Source of the DNA: Leptasterias polaris
Taxonomy: Eukaryota; Echinodermata; Asteroidea; Forcipulatida; Asteriidae
DNA length: 64,000 bases
Assembly (NCBI GenBank): GCA_037783415.1
Contig: JAZGTN010000044.1
Span: 1,240,001-1,304,000, forward strand
Direction: 5' to 3'
The notes beneath the pieces were generated by a model. That model did not search any database, was not told where the DNA came from, and worked only from the letters and a program-made list of their open reading frames with translations. Both the position numbers and the translations under genes were made by a program. Positions 57,031 through 64,000 of this stretch are shown piece after piece (positions within the stretch are counted from its first letter, which is position 1; every line of letters begins with the position of its first letter).

Positions 57031-58601
57031 AGAATAGTCAGGTGGTGGTTGTTACTGCATACTGATAATTTGAATAAACAGGAGTTTGGGATGGTGTTTT
57101 ACAATTTTGGAAAGACATTTTATATAACTGCCAATAGACTGTGCAAGTCTCGCGCGTATCCGAACGAGAAAACACGTCAAACGAAGAACATTTTTATTTC
57201 TGAAATCAAATCTTTGTTTTAAATTATATCTCATGACAAAATCTGAACAACAAAAATAAATCATTACAATTTTATGAAATTAGTTTTAGCTTTAAAAAAA
57301 AATACGCCAAAGTGTGTTAATTATTATTAAAAACAAATTAAAACTCTGGGACAAGGATGCTTTTTTGATGTTAACTTTTTAGAAACCCCTTACGCAGATT
57401 CGTGAAGGTCAAACGGGTTTTAAATTGACCCGTATCGCAGTTTAAAGAGGATGCCGACGCCTCAACACCATAGACTGCAATGAAAAGGGTTCGCTTTGCA
57501 ATTACAGCATCTGGCACAAAATTCTTAATTTTTTGCAATAACCGGAAGCTGAGGTCAAGTTTAATTCTCGGGTTTTCTTCGTTATATTGTTGAATTGGTT
57601 TTACTTTCATATTTTGTTATCACTTAGTATTACATTCCCAACAACATGTATAATTTTCTAGGTCATAAACTACGTTAAACTAAAATAGTTGACGAAACAA
57701 AATCTCGCCCACGTAAAACTCCATATGGTTGGGACCACTATGGTCCCGGAAGTTCGAATGCGTGCGAGACTTGCACAGTCTATAACTATTAATATTGTCT
57801 CCATGTACCAATATTCTGCAGTTATGCAAATCTTCTTTCTAACTCGTTAGAAATTGTGACTTACAGGTTTTCGGTAAACAAATCCAGAGATACCTGCCGC
57901 TAGTAGAGCAATAATGATGACAAAGACCATGACTCCATACTGTAAAAAAAATATATTAACAAAAACAAACAGTCAATTAACAAGATGCTGTTAATTACTT
58001 GATAGATTAAATTAGATTATCCTATCCGACCAGGGCCCAATTTCATGGCTCTGCTTACCGCCGAATTCTGCACTTGCGTCACCATTCTCCGCTTATTGAG
58101 CAAGCGCCAAATTTCTGCGCTAGCTGTGCAAGCATAGAATGCCTAGTAACGTGGACTACGCAAGCACACAAGCAAAAATATTCCCTGCTAACCCGTGAAA
58201 CACGTTTGACGTAAGCACAGAATTCCCTGGTTCCATAAGCGCCAATTCTTTGCTTCTGGTAAGAAGAGTCATGAAATTGGGCCAAAATGAGAACGATTCA
58301 ATCGATGTAAACACAGGTGTGCCAAGTTGACCTTTTACGCAGTCTGAGTAAAAGGAGGGAGGTAAGAGGACGGTGTTGCTCACCATGCCCCGATTATTAT
58401 AATTTGACTCACGAGTTGGAGGAGCCAGGCGATATTCTTGACTGTAGCACAGCATCCGATGATCCCAGCAGCAATCATGAAGCTACCTGTTCCAATCAAT
58501 ACGTATTCCACATTGGAGTAGTCCGTATCAGAAAGCTCTAGGTAGTATTTGAGTTCAAATATACCCCATATGCCGACGGCGAGAAGTGACAGACCGACAA
58601 G
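40228..58601 (-). CDS. CD63-like tetraspanin, six exons (TM1 exon missing)
   Basis: Exons from 5' to 3' on the minus strand: 58601-58413 (189 nt), 57939-57865 (75), 52607-52509 (99), 44853-44671 (183), 43049-42966 (84) and 40296-40228 (69 with stop). All are phase 0 and have the classic tetraspanin sizes. They encode the end of TM1, the small loop, TM2 (GIIGCC), TM3, the large loop with CCG, PGSCC and six cysteines, TM4, and the C-terminus KYEMM. Three N-glycosylation sequons (NYT, NAS, NGT) lie in the large loop. The CCG-x-x-NYTDW string and the Yxx-phi tail resemble CD63, a late-endosome/lysosome and exosome tetraspanin. The tail would act as an AP-complex sorting signal. About 232 residues are visible. 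The missing ~20 residues (start and most of TM1) should be in an exon right of 58601, possibly outside the window. Confidence 0.9.
40507..40714. mobile_element. D-family inverted-repeat element, left-truncated
   Basis: Its body matches 52168-52418 (GGCATTCTACGCTTACAGCT...), with the right end GAGCCATGAAATTGGGCC intact and the first ~40 bp of the left end missing. Confidence 0.75.
41036..41729. mobile_element. TA-flanked element with GACTGTGCAAGTCTCGC termini (P)
   Basis: The left GACTGTGCAAGTCTCGC and right GCGAGACTTGCACAGTC are perfect inverted repeats flanked by TA on both sides, as for Tc1/mariner-type insertions. A close copy lies at 57137-57780 and a 5' fragment at 62695. A minus frame at 41332-41559 is shared with the other copy but is not a recognised transposase. 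Confidence 0.85.
41811..42173. mobile_element. 363-bp foldback element with TTAA target duplication
   Basis: TTAA at 41807-41810 and 42174-42177 bounds AGGGACACGTTGC...GCAACGTGTCCCT. Nearly the whole element is two ~160-bp complementary arms around a short loop near 41990-42005, so it would form one long hairpin. TTAA duplication plus AGGG ends suggests a Kolobok or piggyBac-like mobiliser. Confidence 0.92.
42966..43049 (-). CDS. Tetraspanin exon (end of large loop, TM4)
   Basis: The acceptor is GGTTACAG|GGTTGC and the donor TTTCAG|GTGAGG. It has 28 codons and begins GCYEKVASFLDKKM, containing the last large-loop cysteine, followed by TM4 (IGGSALGFAFFQ). Confidence 0.93.
43481..43925. repeat. 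Identical 185-bp tandem duplication inside tRNA-derived SINEs
   Basis: Units 43481-43665 and 43666-43850 match base for base except at the final position. Each contains a minus-strand tRNA-like segment (GGTGGGATTCAAACC...) and a plus-strand one (TGGTCTAGTGGTAAAAC). After the second unit the plus-strand copy runs on to its B box (GGTTTGAATCC) and tail. Confidence 0.9.
44440..44585 (-). mobile_element. tRNA-Leu-type SINE head fragment
   Basis: The minus strand has GGCCCAGCAGTCTTC-like A-box remnants and GGTTCAAGTCCTGG as B box, then 'ttgacacttgtgtcc' shared with the 62871 SINE. Confidence 0.6.
44671..44853 (-). CDS. Tetraspanin exon (large extracellular loop)
   Basis: The acceptor is AAATTACAG|CTTTCT and the donor AACGAG|GTAGGT. 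It has 61 codons carrying CCGSQNYTDW, PGSCC, a single Cys after KDI and three N-glycosylation sequons. Confidence 0.95.
45035..45753. mobile_element. 719-bp DNA element with CCGTAATTTCCTGC termini
   Basis: The inverted ends CCGTAATTTCCTGCAGATAAG and its near reverse complement are flanked by TA. Additional GCGC/AAGGCGC motifs repeat near each end. An 81-codon frame at 45424-45669 (+) opens with a hydrophobic stretch but matches nothing I know. It is a non-autonomous element in a tetraspanin intron. Confidence 0.85.
46212..46455. mobile_element. Inverted-repeat element related to the D family
   Basis: The ends GGGGCCAATTTCATAGAGCT and 'agccatgaaattgggccc' are D-like, but the interior is different ('cttaagcacaaaatttgctt' and its inverse). 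CAG flanks both sides (46209-46211 and right of the final GGCC). Confidence 0.75.
46856..47092. mobile_element. D-family element, diverged
   Basis: Left GCCCAATTTCATGGCTCTGC and right 'gagccataaaattgggccc'. The interior aligns with 52168 but with many changes. Confidence 0.8.
47752..49083 (-). CDS. LINE reverse transcriptase (ORF2 C-terminal part)
   Basis: A 443-codon frame without stops. No ATG is required at its start because the frame is open upstream to the MITE junction (~49631). It carries target-primed reverse transcription motifs: LRPISLTCFFAKAFEDFV, FSRAFDRVSHQLVIEKF and YVDD. The last 15 or so codons run into the SINE-like 3' tail. The transposon-encoded enzyme may have been functional before the MITE insertion, judging only by the open frame. 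Confidence 0.92.
   Translation of the reverse strand: MYVRLKKLKLNKSGGPDHILPRLIKDFAYELCFPLSEIFNSSLSEGIVPDIWKSAYVVPVPKTRPARIEELRPISLTCFFAKAFEDFVVDWITKDIRASLDTNQFGSLKGLSTTHCLVKILNDIYRETDKPRQSGVLVSTDFSRAFDRVSHQLVIEKFIKLGVRPSIVPWICSFLTNRSQCVRFRNTYSNWETTNAGVPKGTKIGPVAFLALINDASTKSQQVYHYKYVDDMTLFQMYSDTEQTNVMQSEHDRLKQWSDDNLMRLNPSKCHFMITNFQRVPPVPPTFQIGDTSITQSNCIKLLGIQVQDNLKWDSQVDAMCKSFQRKLYFLRLLKRSNLPIIDLKLVYVQYVRPSFEYSSPVWIAGLTKKQLECLERMQRKAFRIILTHTYCRDHSYSDICNELNVPPISERLECLFLKFGKSILNSSWEGSAFCSTRQAPSG
49636..49990. mobile_element. B-family TTAA MITE inserted in the LINE reading frame
   Basis: TTAA lies at 49632-49635 and 49991-49994, with ends AGGCCCTGTACACTATTGG and CCAATCCTGTATAATACCT. Deleting the element plus one TTAA leaves the LINE frame continuous across the site, from the endonuclease (KKVVRP) to the next domain. 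This shows exact TTAA duplication without other change. Confidence 0.93.
50361..50735. other. Tetraspanin intron sequence
   Basis: No features other than a duplicated 'ataatggggtcac' (about 50581-50604). Confidence 0.35.
50738..50970. mobile_element. Foldback MITE with CCATTGCACA termini
   Basis: Arms of about 80 bp include GTCCGCCATTTTGGAAGTCA on the left and its near reverse complement on the right. A short loop contains 'tgtacatgcattg'. The palindrome generates spurious frames on both strands. Confidence 0.85.
50975..51900. other. Tetraspanin intron sequence, nothing recognised
   Basis: No splice-bounded coding signal or clear repeat was found. Confidence 0.35.
51905..52095 (+). repeat. 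~75-bp tandem repeat derived from a SINE body
   Basis: Three units each contain TTTTCAGTCCCTACCTGA and 'cttgcatgtggattggg', the body words of the SINEs at 23015 and 37413. It starts with a C10 run. Confidence 0.75.
52168..52418. mobile_element. Best-preserved D-family element (~250 bp)
   Basis: GGCCCAATTTCGTGGCTCTG and its near reverse complement bound the element, flanked by CAG on both sides. The interior is complete and GC-rich relative to the surroundings. It ends about 90 bp from the donor of the tetraspanin exon at 52509. Confidence 0.88.
52509..52607 (-). CDS. Tetraspanin exon (first part of large loop)
   Basis: The acceptor is TTTTCTTCAG|TTGCAA and the donor GAAAAG|GTAAGT. It has 33 codons, an amphipathic helix (LQDGFKRGLEKHIEDY), matching the usual 99-nt tetraspanin exon. 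Confidence 0.93.
52633..52941. mobile_element. MITE flanked by a 44-bp direct repeat
   Basis: An element with ends CGGTTCAGACAGGCG and 'cgcctgtctgaaacc' (about 52688-52900) is flanked by two copies of 'ttttccaatcagagttgtaa' extending to about 44 bp (52633-52676 and 52898-52941). The second copy abuts the right terminus. The element also contains internal TCGAC/GTCGA pairs. Confidence 0.75.
52945..54320. other. Tetraspanin intron sequence
   Basis: AT-rich, with a GC-richer stretch at about 53190-53340 containing 'ctcgcaa' words in inverted order, and a duplicated TTGCATAACACAATTTCTTT at about 53602-53645. A 75-codon frame at 53203 shows no domain. Confidence 0.4.
54325..54475 (+). mobile_element. 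tRNA-derived SINE (TGGTCTAGTGG type)
   Basis: A box TGGTCTAGTGGTATGA and B box GGTTCGATTCCCACC, followed by 'aacacacatcagtgta', as at 43870-43970. Confidence 0.75.
54660..55204. mobile_element. Internally deleted piggyBac-like element
   Basis: TTAA at 54656-54659 and 55205-55208 bounds the ends CCCTTTGAACCC and GGGTTCAAAGGG. TTAA duplication plus CCC termini is the piggyBac signature. A short acidic reading frame on the minus strand fits the start of a transposase. Extra inverted GGCCGG/CCGGCC motifs lie at the right end. Confidence 0.85.
54835..54984 (-). pseudogene. Remnant of a piggyBac transposase N-terminus
   Basis: An ATG at 54984 opens 49 codons: MAGNTMDTDEALQRVLDEDS, then a stretch rich in Asp, Glu and Ser (NNSDFEDETDDESD), then a stop. 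In another frame a Ser/Asp-rich tail continues to about 54755. Such acidic starts are typical of PGBD4-type piggyBac transposases. The DDE catalytic part is missing. Confidence 0.65.
55209..55833. other. Tetraspanin intron sequence
   Basis: Contains a SINE-tail-like 'gtgttaagcactgtata' near 55291 and a C12 run at 55371. No gene. Confidence 0.35.
55834..56365. repeat. ~138-bp tandem repeat, about four copies
   Basis: AACATTGAAACTTGATGACA begins units at about 55834, 55973, 56113 and 56249. Units also share 'ttgtcaaacaacaa' and 'ttgttttctttca'. The minus-strand frames with repeated SQILVMLG/VKYLIKIS motifs come from this array. Confidence 0.9.
56640..57028 (+). pseudogene. LINE 3' fragment with (ATT)n tail
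   Basis: The plus strand encodes RSKRKAGDSSFFVVAPKLWN and KLPCAIREAASTATFKRQL, the conserved APxLWNxLP..IR.A.S..FK end of LINE ORF2. A non-coding 'gagcgccatataaatgcc' and a long ATT run at about 56985-57028 follow. Confidence 0.8.
57137..57780. mobile_element. Second P element (GACTGTGCAAGTCTCGC termini)
   Basis: TA-flanked. It is the same as 41036-41729 except for short insertions and deletions (about 50 bp shorter in total) and scattered changes. Confidence 0.87.
57865..57939 (-). CDS. Tetraspanin exon (TM3, 75 nt)
   Basis: The acceptor is TTTTTTTACAG|TATGGA and the donor AAACCT|GTAAGT. It has 25 codons: a hydrophobic helix VMVFVIIIALLAAGISGFVY and then RKP. Confidence 0.93.
58033..58284 (-). 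mobile_element. D-family element, inverted orientation
   Basis: GGGCCCAATTTCATGGCTCT and 'agtcatgaaattgggcc' ends. The interior is the reverse complement of the 52168 copy. Confidence 0.85.
58413..58601 (-). CDS. Tetraspanin exon (end of TM1, small loop, TM2)
   Basis: The acceptor is TTCCCAACAG|CTTGTC and the donor CAACTC|GTGAGT. It has 63 codons, starting LVGLSLLAVGIWGIFELKYY and with the TM2 motif AAGIIGCCATVKN. It is the most upstream tetraspanin exon visible. Confidence 0.95.
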
Positions 58602-59369
58602 CTGTTGGGAAGAGAGAAACAAAATATTTCATTTAAGCTGATGAGGTTATTGTATATTTTGTCTGTCCGTTTAGCATCAACGAGCACCGTCCACTCAGTG
58701 CTTTCCGAGTCATGCCATTTGTCTAAAGGCACCTAGAGTGGCATTCGAACCCGCAACCTCCCACATTCTAGAGCATCGATGTCTTAAACGATACACAATT
58801 ACATATTTACAGCTGACTGTTAATATCTCTGACAGGTCTGGAAAAGGGCAAAAAGATCAAATCTGTTCAGGGCCTCAATTTTTGAAGCTGCTTACAGCAT
58901 GCAGAAAAACAAATAGTTGAGCAAAACAATTCAATCAAAAATTCAGTCACAATTAATGCATGACAATGACAAAGCATGCAGATCTGTCATTTCGCAGATT
59001 ACATTTTTTATCCCTGATACAATTTATTATTAAATCTAATAAAAGAAAACTAAGCCAGGCCTGGAATTACTCCATGGCATAGTGTTAGCCAGAGGGGTGT
59101 CTGGGTGTCTTTTGGACGCCCTGTTTTAAATTTGGACACCCTGTTTCATCTGTCATTTACATGTAAATGTATTGTAAGTGAACAATTTGGACACCCAGTT
59201 TTTAAATTTCCAGCAGATTTGGACACCCTTTTACCAAATCCTGGCTAAAACCTTGCTCCATGGCCTATGTTGCACCTGGTCTTGGCCTTGGTGCCCCATA
59301 CACTATTCCCCCTAGACTTACATTTTCCAATTGAAGTGTCCTTTACAAATTGAAAATGGCCTTGCCCTT
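58602..59369. other. 5' side of the tetraspanin gene
   Basis: A diverged tRNA-derived SINE on the minus strand (B box GGTTCGAATGCC at about 58743-58754) and 'gtcttttggacgccctgttt', an outlying unit of the 61-kb array. I searched here for the TM1 exon and did not find one. Confidence 0.45.
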
Positions 59370-59505
59370 TTAAAGGCCCTGTACACTATTGGTAAGATCG
59401 AAAAACACAAATGTTCACAGATTCACACATAACTTACATGATTTAAAGTAATGTAATGGTAGAAAGGGTTCCTTAAAATATTTCTGCCTAAAATGCTATA
59501 CTGCA
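59370..59505 (+). mobile_element. B-family MITE fragment
   Basis: It begins TTTTAAAGGCCCTGTACACT, identical over about 130 bp to the left part of 49636-49990, then stops abruptly at 'aaaatgctat'. Confidence 0.8.
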
Positions 59506-59726
59506 AACAAACATTTAAATCTTACATATGTGTACTTGTACATGTAGCGCAGAAACATGGCGCAAAAATAATACCAAAACCAAAAATGTACAAAAAGGAA
59601 CCTAAAAAATAAAATAACACATTGTATACTATAGGCAAAGAATAAGTGAGGTTGTTAGGAAAGGACGACAGGACCTTCCAATTATTTTTTTATAAATTTA
59701 ATTTTGTATTCACATGATCCACAATA

Positions 59727-60301
59727 ATAATAATAATAACCAGTTCTTATATAGATAGTTCCCAGTAGACGCCATCTTTACGGGCAAATCGCATTTTGGC
59801 TTGCAGGCGCGTCAAGCGCTCAAATTATTAACGCAGCCGCGTCGTTCACTAACCAATCACGCAATGAGTTTGGTGAAACGTGCGCGTGCTGCACGCCGTT
59901 CTCACGCGTAACGCATGACTGTGTGTTCCAAATTGCCCGTAAAGATGGCCGATTTACGTCATACTGCAACCTATCTATAGCGCATTTCACAATAACGTCT
60001 CAATACGCTTTACATTAGTGCCCTGGTCATTGGGCCAATAACATTCCTTTAATCTTTCTCAGCTCCCTGGGGAGTATACAGCCCGGGCTGCCGTGATGGC
60101 GCTCCGAAGGCTTTTTCAAACACAATATCAACCTCTACCCTTGCAGGTACCCATTTATACCCCTGGGTGAAGAGAAGCAATTATAGCAAAGTGTCTTGCT
60201 CAAGGACACAAGCGTCATGACTGGGACTCGAACCCACACCCCGATGACTAAACCACCAGAACTTGAATCCGATGCTCTTAACCACTCGGCCATGACACCC
60301 T
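59727..60301 (-). mobile_element. tRNA-Leu-type SINE interrupted by a small MITE
   Basis: The minus strand carries the same SINE as 62871-63230, from the tRNA-like head at 60300 to the (TTA)n tail at 59727. It is split at about 59750-59985 by an insert whose ends share CCATCTTTACGGGCAA as inverted repeats, with a TATAGATAG/CTATCTATAG target. Confidence 0.88.
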
Positions 60302-61000
60302 ACCAATGATGATTGTAACACCTTCTACACTGTACATCATCTAGTATCACGTACAATGTACTACATTTACACTTACATGTACATGTACATGTACCTGTAG
60401 AAACTGGGGGAAAATGTGTTCATAATTACGTTTCTTTTTTAACCCCCCCCCCCCCCCCCCCCACATATTGAATGACGCATGCTTGTTAACACTCAACCAA
60501 GGTCCTTAATTCTATACTGCATTAATTGGGCAAGAGTAGAGCTTACCGCCCCATTGCATTTAGTCTAATCAGCATTAATAACAATTTAACAGCACGAGAG
60601 ACAATAGACGACTCTCTCCCCCCTAGGGGAGTCATGGCTCAGGGAGATTGTGGAGAGAAATGAAGGATGCGGCAGGTTGACTTAAAGGAGGTGATGAAAG
60701 CATGGACAGACAATTATCCGTTCCTGAAATGTTCAGCCCCATTCTTCACACATCATGCATGTACATGTACATGTACTACAACAGTACACATGTCACAGAT
60801 CCTCCTGTCCACTATACACAAGGTTTGACCATGATGCATCAGACAGGTGTCTGAGTGTCTTTTGGACACCATGTTCTAGACACCTTTATCTTTCATTTAC
60901 ATGTACATACCAGTGTTGTATGACTCATGACTCGGACTCAATACTTTAGTACGACGCGAGTCACAATTTTGACGACTCAGATTCCCACTGTGACCTGACC
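60302..61000. other. Simple-sequence rich stretch
   Basis: Contains (TGTACA)n words at about 60373 and 60762 and a C20 run at about 60443. No gene. Confidence 0.5.
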
Positions 61001-61002
61001 GT

Positions 61003-61775
61003 CTTTTGGGCATTGTGTTTTGAATTTGGACACCCTACTTTATCCTTCATTTACTAGAGTTGTAAAGACTCGTGACTATCGAGTCTGACTCGAGTCAACA
61101 ATCTGCTTGGAATGCAGACTCAGACTTGAACTGGGACTAAGACTCAGGCTCAGACTCCGACTGTGACCCGACTGTGACCCGACCGTCTTTTGGACATTGT
61201 GTTTTGAATTTGGACACCCTACTTTATCCTTCATTTTAATACTAGAGTTGTAAAGACTCGTGACTATCAAGTCTGACTCAAGTCAACATTCTGATGACTC
61301 GGACTTGGAACAGACTCAGACTCGAACTGGGACTAAGACTCAGGCTCAGATTCCAACTGTGACCCGACCATCTTTTGGGCATTGTGTTTTGAATTTGGAC
61401 ACCCTACTTTATCCTTCATTTACTAGAGTTGTAAAGACTCGTGACTATCGAGTCTGACTCGAGTCAACAATCTGCTTGGAATGCAGACTCAGACTTGAAC
61501 TGGGACTAAGACTCAGGCTCCGACTGTGACCCGACCGTCTTTTGGACATTGTGTTTTGAATTTGGACACCCTACTTTATCCTTCATTTTAATACTAGAGT
61601 TGTAAAGACTTGTGACTATGGAGTCTGACTCAAGTCAACATTCTGATGACTCGGACTTGGAACGCAGACTCAGACTTGAACTGGGACTAAGACTCAGGCT
61701 CAGACTCCGCTATGACTCGACCATCTTTTTGGACATTGTGTTTTGAATTTGGTCAGCCTACTTAATCTTTCATTT
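61003..61775. repeat. ~184-bp tandem array, about 4.3 copies
   Basis: GTTTTGAATTTGGACACCCT recurs at 61017, 61201, 61385, 61553 and (diverged) 61739. Units are dense in GACTC/GAGTC words and include small palindromes such as GACTCGAGTC. Confidence 0.93.
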
Positions 61776-62692
61776 ACAATGTGTAGTATGACTCATGACT
61801 CGCACTCAGACAGTATGAACCTCATATTTGTCATGTATTGCTTTTAATTCAAATCTCACTTCAATGACAATTTGAAAAGATACATGTACCTCTAGATATT
61901 GAAGACTAGAATAGTCTGTTTGGCTAGTGCCTCAACAAGTACAGGTATTGATGGCAAGCCCTGACATTAAACAATGCATTCAAACCAAAAAGGTTGGACA
62001 GTGGAACCCTGTATGATTTTAGACATTACATGATTGTTACACATGTTTCACATACTGTATGTAAATACCCCTTTAAAGAACCTGTCAAGACTCCTTGGAT
62101 ATTCATGAGAGCAGAAAGGATGAAAATAATTTAGCAAGGGAGGAGGAAGATGCAGCAGGTTGTCTTATTAACGACATCTTCAGATTCCTCCAAGGTGATT
62201 CTCACTCTGCGAGAACACTGGGGGTTTTTGTGTATTGGCATTACCCATGTGTACCCATTGAGAATTCATGAGAGAAAACCAGGAAAATGAAGAGCATCGA
62301 GTGTGGAGGGCAGGTTTGTTTTAAGGGCATCTCATCGGGATATTCCTCAAGGGTTAACAAACAACGCAGAGTGAGACCTGTGGCTTACTCCTCGGTAGTC
62401 ATGGAGAAATCCATGTGAATACCCTTGAAGGAAACAAGGACGAGGATAAGAGGTTTCTCTGAGTGAAAGGTCATCTTAAGATTCCGCTGCATTGATGCAA
62501 GGAAAAATCAACAAAGTGAGACAAAATCACATTAGAAGCCAGCTTATTGGCATTCATTCTGTGTAGACATTGGGAGAAAATGAGAGCCACGACAGCAGCT
62601 GGAGCATATTACATGTAAGGCAAGGACACTGCAGTAGGTTTCCTTCACATCTTCCATAGCACTAGAAAAACCCGCACTAGAAAAACCCGCAC
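61776..62692. other. No gene recognised
   Basis: Ordinary-composition sequence with a triplicated 'actagaaaaacccgc' at about 62660-62695. Confidence 0.35.
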
Positions 62693-62694
62693 TA

Positions 62695-62790
62695 GACTAT
62701 GCAAGTCTCACGAGTATCGAAAACAAGACAAAACTCAACAACGACTATATTTTTCTATAAAATCAAATCTTCTTTTTGAATTAAATTTAT
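62695..62790 (+). mobile_element. Left-end fragment of a P element
   Basis: TAGACTATGCAAGTCTCACG and about 70 bp more match the start of 57137-57780 with many changes. No right end is found. Confidence 0.6.
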
Positions 62791-62870
62791 ACAAAATGCA
62801 CATTATATGTAGAATCTTGTTGTTGATGTTTACCAATGACCAGTGAATTGTATTTACAGTGTTTTACGTA

Positions 62871-63230
62871 GGGTGTCATGGCCGAGTGGTTAAGAGCATC
62901 GGATCCAAGTTCTGGTGGTTTAGTCATCGGGGTGTGGGTTCGAGTCCCGGTCATGACGCTTGTGTCCTTGAGCAAGACACTTTGCTATAATTGCTTCTCT
63001 TCACCCAGGGGTATAAATGGGTACCTGCAAGGGTAGAGGTTGATATTGTGTTTGAAAAAGCCTTCGGAGCGCCATCACGGCAGCCCGGGCTGTATACTCC
63101 CCAGGGAGCTGAGAAAGATTAAAAGGGAATGTTATTGGCCCAATGACCAGGGCACTAATGTAAAGCGCATTGAGACGTTATTGTGAAATGCGCTATATAA
63201 GAACTAGTTATTATTATTATTATTATTAGT
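62871..63230 (+). mobile_element. Complete tRNA-Leu-type SINE
   Basis: The head GGTGTCATGGCCGAGTGGTT with A box TGGCCGAGTGG and B box GGTTCGAGTCC, separated by a long variable arm, is tRNA-Leu/Ser-like. The body includes 'gagcaagacactttgct' and GCGCATTGAGACGTTATTGT, and a (TTA)n tail closes it. I treat it as a SINE, not a tRNA gene, because the unit recurs at 17925 and 59727. Confidence 0.92.
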
Positions 63231-63267
63231 GTTTGTACATGTCTATCTGTAGTCAGTCTCTTTTTAA

Positions 63268-63644
63268 AGGCACTGAACACGTTTGGTAATTGTCAAAGAC
63301 CAGTATTCTCACTTGGTGTATCCCAACATATGCATAAAATAACAAACCTGTGAAAATTTGGGCTCAATTGGTCATCGAAGTTGCAAGAAAATAATGAAAG
63401 AAAGAACACCCTTGTTGCACAAATTTGTGTGCTTTCAGATGCCTGAAAAAGGCTTCAAGCCTGAAGTCTTTTTCAGATTCAAATATTTTAGTGAGAAATT
63501 ACCTCTTTCTCAAAAACTACGTTACTTCAGAGGGAGTGGTTTCTCACAATGTTTTATACTATCAACATCTCTCTGTTGCTCGTTACCAAGTAAGTTTTTA
63601 TGCTAATATATATTTTGTGTAATTACCAGATATGTCCAGTGCCT
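63268..63644 (+). mobile_element. Complete A-family TTAA MITE (reference copy)
   Basis: TTAA at 63264-63267 and 63645-63648, with ends AGGCACTGaACACG and 'tgtccagtgcct'. The centre 'aaaggcttcaagcctgaag' is a hairpin conserved across copies (18600, 40922). Confidence 0.9.
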
Positions 63645-63649
63645 TTAAA

Positions 63650-64000
63650 GTCCATTTACATTCTAAACGTCTGTCTGTACTGGATTTTGTACACTATAAG
63701 TATTTCCAAATAATTCTTTATGCAAAATAATAATAAAAGCATTGAAAAAGAAGCATCACAAAAACACATTTGGATCCATTTAAATTCCATGAAAGGGTGA
63801 CCTTATCAGACAAAAAGTTTTAACCTTAGGGTTCTGTGAAAAGGTATCGGCAAATAATGATGTTTATCCACACACCTTGAAAGCTTACAAGCTTACACCT
63901 TGAAAGCTTACAACTGTGCGTGAAGGGATGTGCGTGATAGGCCTATGTAATAAGTAACTATTACTAGTTCACTGTTGGCGGGACAGACGTATCCCCATAC
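63650..64000. other. Right edge, nothing recognised
   Basis: AT-rich, with a duplicated 'acaccttgaaagcttacaa' at about 63872-63913. No exon found. Confidence 0.4.

Noticed and set aside
56950..57222. 90-codon frame with poly-Tyr
   Set aside because: Reads through the (ATT)n microsatellite tail of a LINE fragment into a P element.
62871..62958. Functional tRNA-Leu gene
   Set aside because: A and B boxes are present, but the unit continues into a SINE body with a (TTA)n tail and recurs in the window (59727-60301, 17925-18140).
58602..64000. TM1 exon of the tetraspanin
   Set aside because: No minus-strand ATG-led hydrophobic exon ending in a phase-0 donor was found, so I leave the 5' end open.

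Overview
This window looks like nuclear DNA of a metazoan. Genes are split by GT-AG introns, both strands carry genes, and most of the sequence is mobile-element debris: LINE reverse-transcriptase fragments, tRNA-derived SINEs, many families of short inverted-repeat elements, minisatellites and microsatellites. The repeat style, dominated by TTAA-flanked elements and (TAA)n-tailed LINE/SINE copies, suggests a marine deuterostome, perhaps an echinoderm such as a sea star. That placement is an impression, not a demonstrated identity.

Four host genes can be supported. (1) At 1139-1430 (-) is the first coding exon of a protein that resembles the start of TBC (Rab-GAP-like) domain proteins of the TBC1D24/Skywalker type. 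The gene runs off the left edge. (2) At 8217-12978 (+) is a complete five-exon gene for a predicted 258-residue protein: an RG-rich N-terminus, one SH3 domain and a C-terminal U1/matrin-type C2H2 zinc finger. (3) At 15648-28683 (-) are at least five phase-compatible exons of a protein I do not recognise. Its last exon is interrupted by a one-base frame break at an A7 run. (4) At 40228-58601 (-) are six exons of a CD63-like tetraspanin with the canonical tetraspanin exon sizes and a Y-x-x-phi C-terminus. Its first (TM1) exon was not found and may lie beyond the right edge.

Region by region: 1-1.1 kb is minisatellite. 2.2-6.5 kb is a large inverted-repeat composite enclosing two more terminal-inverted-repeat elements. 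6.5-8.2 kb holds palindromes and a foldback element just upstream of the SH3 gene. 14-35 kb mixes the unrecognised gene with nested TTAA elements, SINEs and LINE fragments. 35-40 kb is a 45-bp tandem array and AT-rich sequence. 40-58.6 kb is the tetraspanin gene, whose introns contain a triple-nested transposon, a CR1/jockey-like LINE with a long open endonuclease-RT frame split by one TTAA element, and an internally deleted piggyBac-like element. 58.6-64 kb is SINEs, a ~184-bp tandem array and further TTAA elements.

I see no pathway linking the four genes. The strongest new material is structural: a clean insertion of a TTAA element into a LINE reading frame, TTAA elements abutting on a shared TTAA, a LINE insertion with its empty paralogous site in the same window, and the 4.2-kb inverted-repeat composite. 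The most interesting protein is the SH3 plus zinc-finger one.
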